Assembly: GCA_005787865.1 (NCBI GenBank)
Contig: SXZN01000157.1
Coordinates: 1-9,718 of the forward strand
DNA length: 9,718 nt
From: Opitutaceae bacterium
GTDB taxonomy: Bacteria > Verrucomicrobiota > Verrucomicrobiia > Opitutales > Opitutaceae
Direction: 5' to 3'
Positions 7,117 to 9,718 of this stretch are shown piece by piece. The translations under genes were made by a program, and so were the position numbers. Position 1 is the stretch's first letter, and each line of letters starts with the position of its first letter. A model generated the notes under the pieces. That model had not been told where the DNA came from and made no database searches. It worked only from the letters and a program-made list of their open reading frames with translations.

Positions 7117-7148
7117 AAAAAACCACCTATTCACGTAGGTGGTTTTTT
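7117..7148. terminator. Bidirectional Rho-independent terminator between tRNA-Pro and the TPR gene
   Basis: CCACCTA (7123-7129) and TAGGTGG (7136-7142) form a perfect seven-base stem around a six-base loop. Six A residues lie before it and six T residues after it, so the structure is symmetric and gives a U tract on either strand. On the plus strand it ends tRNA-Pro, starting 7 bases after CCA. On the minus strand it lies 24 bases after the TPR gene stop. Confidence 0.93.
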
Positions 7149-7172
7149 AGTTTTTAAACTCTCCGCGAGCGC

Positions 7173-7889
7173 TTACTTTCCCGTCTTAAAATTAAGCCCG
7201 GCCACGGGAGCAGAAACGGCCGAATTGTCTGCCGGCAAAGTGCTCAAGAGCATCGTCGCCCGCTGGGCCCACGCGCCAGCCGCCTCGATCTGGCTAATTT
7301 GTTCGGCTAATTGCTTAACTTCAACCGCCTGGCCCGCCGCCGCGGCGATGGAGGCGAGATGATATGTAGCTTCGGCCCGCACGCTTTTCAATAAAGTCGC
7401 ATCCGCGCTTAATTTCTTAAGCGCAGCTTCTCCTGCCGTCTTTTCGGCCCCACTGAATTGGCTAATGGCGGCGCCGAGTCGAGCGCGGCCCACGAGGGCT
7501 TCATTTTTGAGCTGGCTAGCGGCTTTAGTATAAGCCGGCGCCGCGCCCGTGAAATCACCCGCCGAAAATTTATCATCGGCCAACTTGAGATAAGCCACCC
7601 CAGCCAGCGCATGCCCCGCATGCGCTGCGGCAAAAGCGGCTAAACGAGTCGGTTGCTCCGCAATTCGAGCATATTCAGCCTGCACCTCAGCCTCATGTTG
7701 GGCCGCAAAATATTGCCAACCTTCTCTTACAACAATGGCGGCCAAGGCAGCGGCGCATACCCCAAAGATGAAATTGCGATTCTTCGCCCAAAAGGCATGC
7801 ACGATAGCCTCAAAGCTGGGCGCAGCCACGGGAGCGGTGGCAGCATCAGCGAGAGGAGAATCTGGAGTGGTCGGGGGAAGTTGGCTCAT
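7173..7889 (-). CDS. Membrane-anchored TPR-like protein (YfgM/COG2976-like)
   Basis: The 238-residue, very Ala-rich protein has a Pro/Ala-rich N-terminal tail, the segment HAFWAKNRN, one membrane helix at about 39-54 (NFIFGVCAAALAAIVV), and a C-terminal helical part. That part reads as paired TPR-like helices (for example YLKLADDKFSAGDFTGAAPAYTKAA at roughly 99-123, and helices at about 170-215). A short cytoplasmic N-terminus, one helix and a periplasmic TPR-like domain is the layout of YfgM, a partner of the SecYEG translocon and periplasmic chaperones. The match is one of architecture, so YfgM function is only suggested. A start at the ATG ending at 7889 fits the tail; no Shine-Dalgarno sequence is seen, and a three-codon ORF overlaps the start. 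It lies 93 bases after purU with no clear terminator between, so it may be read from the same transcript. It ends at the shared terminator. Confidence 0.72.
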   Translation of the reverse strand: MSQLPPTTPDSPLADAATAPVAAPSFEAIVHAFWAKNRNFIFGVCAAALAAIVVREGWQYFAAQHEAEVQAEYARIAEQPTRLAAFAAAHAGHALAGVAYLKLADDKFSAGDFTGAAPAYTKAASQLKNEALVGRARLGAAISQFSGAEKTAGEAALKKLSADATLLKSVRAEATYHLASIAAAAGQAVEVKQLAEQISQIEAAGAWAQRATMLLSTLPADNSAVSAPVAGLNFKTGK

Positions 7890-7982
7890 AGAGCCATGAA
7901 AGAGAGCAAATGCTCCGCCGCCTGTAAATGCCTGAAATAGCCCGATCCGGCCTTGGCCCAGCCAGACGTCAGACCGGCAGCC

Positions 7983-8837
7983 TTAATCGAAGACCACCGT
8001 CTTGTGACCGTAAACCAGAATACGATTTTCTAAATGCCAGCGCACCGCCTGCGCTAAAACTGATTTTTCCAAATCGCGGCCTTTGCGTATCAGATCCTCA
8101 ACATTATGTCGGTGAGTAATGCGCGCCACATCTTGCTGAATAATGGGGCCATCATCGAGCACGGCGGTCGCGTAATGGGCTGTCGCGCCGATTAATTTGA
8201 CCCCCCGCTCATGCGCCTGGTGGTAAGGTCGACCACCGGCAAACGCGGGCAAAAAGGAATGATGAATATTGATCACCGGCCGGCCAAAATTTTTCAGGAA
8301 ATCAGCCGACAGAACCTGCATATAACGGGCGAGCACCACAAATTCTACGCCCGCCGCACGGAGGATTTCTAATTGTTGTGCTTCGGCGCGAGCCTTGGTT
8401 TCGGCCGTGACCGGCACGTGATGGAAAGCGAGTCCGTAATGCTGCGCCGCGGAGGCGAGCTCAGCATGATTGGAAAGCACACACGTGAAATCTCCGGCAA
8501 ACTCCCCCGCAACTCCGCGCAAGAGCAGATCATGAAAACAATGCGTGGCCCGAGAGACAAATAAAGCCCCGCGGGGGCGATGCGACGAGCGGGCGACTTG
8601 TGCGACCATCCCAAGCGTGGCCGCAAAGGCCTTAAATTCAGCTGGCTCCGTGGCAGCACTGTCGGCCGCAGGCACCCATTCGATGCGCTGAAAAAATTCG
8701 CCGGCCTCCATGTCACGGTGTTGATCGGCGTGCAGAATATTGCCGTGACGGGCAAAAATCCAACTCGCCGTCTTGGCGACGAGCCCAGCCTGATCAGGGC
8801 CGTGCAAGAGAGCAACGAGCGTGGTGGGGGTCGACAT
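7983..8837 (-). CDS. purU: Formyltetrahydrofolate deformylase
   Basis: The 284-residue cytoplasmic enzyme hydrolyses 10-formyltetrahydrofolate to tetrahydrofolate and formate, balancing the one-carbon pool and supplying formate to PurT where present. An N-terminal ACT-like regulatory domain spans about 5-85 (VALLHGPDQAGLVAKTASWI). The catalytic formyltransferase-like domain follows from about 90. The catalytic triad of this fold is visible as N190 and H192 (INIHHSFLPAF) and D228 (VLDDGPII). The N-to-D distance of 38 equals that of PurN N106 to D144. Length is normal for PurU (about 280). The frame continues upstream to 8966 within carB, but the ATG ending at 8837 begins a standard PurU N-terminus 8 bases after the carB stop. 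Tight spacing to carB indicates co-transcription and probably translational coupling. Confidence 0.95.
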   Translation of the reverse strand: MSTPTTLVALLHGPDQAGLVAKTASWIFARHGNILHADQHRDMEAGEFFQRIEWVPAADSAATEPAEFKAFAATLGMVAQVARSSHRPRGALFVSRATHCFHDLLLRGVAGEFAGDFTCVLSNHAELASAAQHYGLAFHHVPVTAETKARAEAQQLEILRAAGVEFVVLARYMQVLSADFLKNFGRPVINIHHSFLPAFAGGRPYHQAHERGVKLIGATAHYATAVLDDGPIIQQDVARITHRHNVEDLIRKGRDLEKSVLAQAVRWHLENRILVYGHKTVVFD

Positions 8838-8845
8838 AAGCCTGA

Positions 8846-9718
8846 TCACATTGGCACAACATTGCCGCGATATTGCTGCAATGGGCGCACGTTTACCCGC
8901 TTCTGTTTCATCGCCCGGATTCCGCCGAGTGCCGCCTGGGCGCCCGTGAGAGTCGTCATGATACAAACTGAGTTGGCCACCGCCGCCGCCCGGATCGCGT
9001 TCTCATCCAGGCGCGGCATCATGCCTTTGGGCGTGTTGATAACCATCTGGATTTCGCCGTTCTTAATCAGGTCCACACTGTTCGGCCGACCTTCGAGCAG
9101 TTTATTAACAAATTGCACCGGCACGCCACTTTGCTGCAGCAGTCGGGCCGTGCCACCCGTTGCGACAATCGCGAAGCCCAGTTCGACAAAATTCTTGGCG
9201 AGCTCCACGGCACTAGGCTTATCGGAATCCTTAACGCTCAAGAAGATTTTCCCACTCAGCGGCAAACCTGGCTTGGCGGCCATCTGAGTTTTAGCGAAAG
9301 CGATACCCAGATCATCATCCATCCCCATCACTTCGCCGGTGGCGCGCATCTCGGGCCCGATGACAATCATCGCGCCGGGAAAACGGGCAAAGGGGAAAAC
9401 GGCTTCCTTCACGCACCAATGCTTGGGCTTCACTTCTTGCGTAAAGCCGAGTTCCGCCAATTTTTTGCCGGCCATAACCTTGGCCGCCAATTTTGCCAGT
9501 GGGACGCCGATCGCCTTGGCCACAAAAGGCACGGTGCGCGAGGCCCGTGGATTCACTTCGAGCACAAAGAGCTGCTGATCCTTGATCGCAAATTGAATGT
9601 TCATGAGCCCCACCACCTTCAGCGCCTTCGCCAAGGCGTACGTCGCCTGCCGCACCGTCTGCAACATCGCGGCCGACAGCGTGTGGGGAGGCATGACCAT
9701 GGCCGCATCACCGGAATG
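8846..9718 (-). CDS. carB: Carbamoyl phosphate synthase large subunit, C-terminal part (5' end outside window)
   Basis: The frame is open to the right edge, giving the last 290 residues of a protein normally about 1,070 long. The first visible residues, HSGDAAMVMPPHTLS, match the ATP-grasp region of the second synthetase half. QLFVLEVNPRASRTVPF carries the metal/ATP-binding E and N of that domain. The final ~140 residues are the MGS-like allosteric domain: KIFLSVKDSDK, the phosphate-binding ATGGTA, FVNKLLEGRPNSVDLIKNG and VINTPKG. This is where IMP, UMP or ornithine bind in known enzymes. With CarA the enzyme makes carbamoyl phosphate from glutamine-derived ammonia, bicarbonate and 2 ATP for pyrimidines and arginine. 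carA is not in the window. purU follows 8 bases downstream. The short tail after the MGS core is poorly conserved, so effector specificity cannot be told. Confidence 0.96.
   Translation of the reverse strand, partial: HSGDAAMVMPPHTLSAAMLQTVRQATYALAKALKVVGLMNIQFAIKDQQLFVLEVNPRASRTVPFVAKAIGVPLAKLAAKVMAGKKLAELGFTQEVKPKHWCVKEAVFPFARFPGAMIVIGPEMRATGEVMGMDDDLGIAFAKTQMAAKPGLPLSGKIFLSVKDSDKPSAVELAKNFVELGFAIVATGGTARLLQQSGVPVQFVNKLLEGRPNSVDLIKNGEIQMVINTPKGMMPRLDENAIRAAAVANSVCIMTTLTGAQAALGGIRAMKQKRVNVRPLQQYRGNVVPM

Noticed and set aside
7034..7148. tRNA-Pro as an integration site for a mobile element.
   Set aside because: No integrase, duplicated tRNA 3' end or foreign-looking genes are seen on either side; neighbours are ordinary chromosomal genes.
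7945..7980. GC-rich inverted repeats between purU and the TPR gene (GCCGGTC/GTCTGGC and GGCCAAGGCC on the minus strand).
   Set aside because: The stems are short or mismatched and no T tract follows, so neither a terminator nor a riboswitch can be supported.
8838..8966. A 43-residue extension of purU into carB.
   Set aside because: It lies wholly in the carB coding sequence in another frame; PurU proteins begin at the ACT-like domain just after the ATG at 8837.
8580..9287. A long plus-strand frame (235 codons) opposite purU and carB.
   Set aside because: It spans the junction of two certain genes on the other strand, has low-complexity Arg/Ser-rich content and resembles no family I know.

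Overview
The window is an ordinary, gene-dense stretch of a bacterial chromosome with moderately high GC by eye. I found no phage, insertion sequence, CRISPR array or defence genes. The best guess for the source is Verrucomicrobiota, possibly the Opitutales/Opitutaceae. That rests on three things: a single-subunit cytochrome b558 type succinate dehydrogenase in the order C-A-B, a small membrane-anchored LysM protein of a kind I associate with that group, and gene starts without clear Shine-Dalgarno sequences. No 16S or marker-gene comparison was possible, so the placement is inference.

Layout: (1) 1-737, plus strand: the 3' part of a sugar epimerase of the D-tagatose/D-psicose 3-epimerase family, cut by the left edge. 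(2) 4195-734, minus strand: sdhC-sdhA-sdhB, the membrane-bound complex II linking the TCA cycle to the quinone pool. It converges on the epimerase so tightly that both genes use the same TTAA for their stop codons. (3) 6266-4345, minus strand: a Nudix hydrolase followed by a PaaK/CapK-like adenylate-forming enzyme of unknown substrate, probably co-transcribed. (4) 6871-6347, minus strand: a short LysM protein with its own strong terminator. (5) 7034-7110, plus strand: tRNA-Pro(UGG), closed by a symmetric hairpin that can also stop transcription arriving from the opposite side. (6) 7889-7173, minus strand: a membrane-anchored TPR-like protein. (7) 9718-7983, minus strand: the 3' end of carB, then purU 8 bases downstream.

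Most genes are housekeeping: respiration (sdh), nucleotide and one-carbon metabolism (carB, purU), translation (tRNA-Pro) and the cell envelope (the LysM and TPR proteins). The least explained unit is the Nudix/adenylate-forming pair, whose ligase has an altered ATP-loop motif. The other points worth a second look are regulatory or architectural: the shared stop codons, a terminator about 24 bases from the next start codon, missing Shine-Dalgarno sequences with pyrimidine tracts in their place, and a three-codon upstream ORF touching the TPR gene start.
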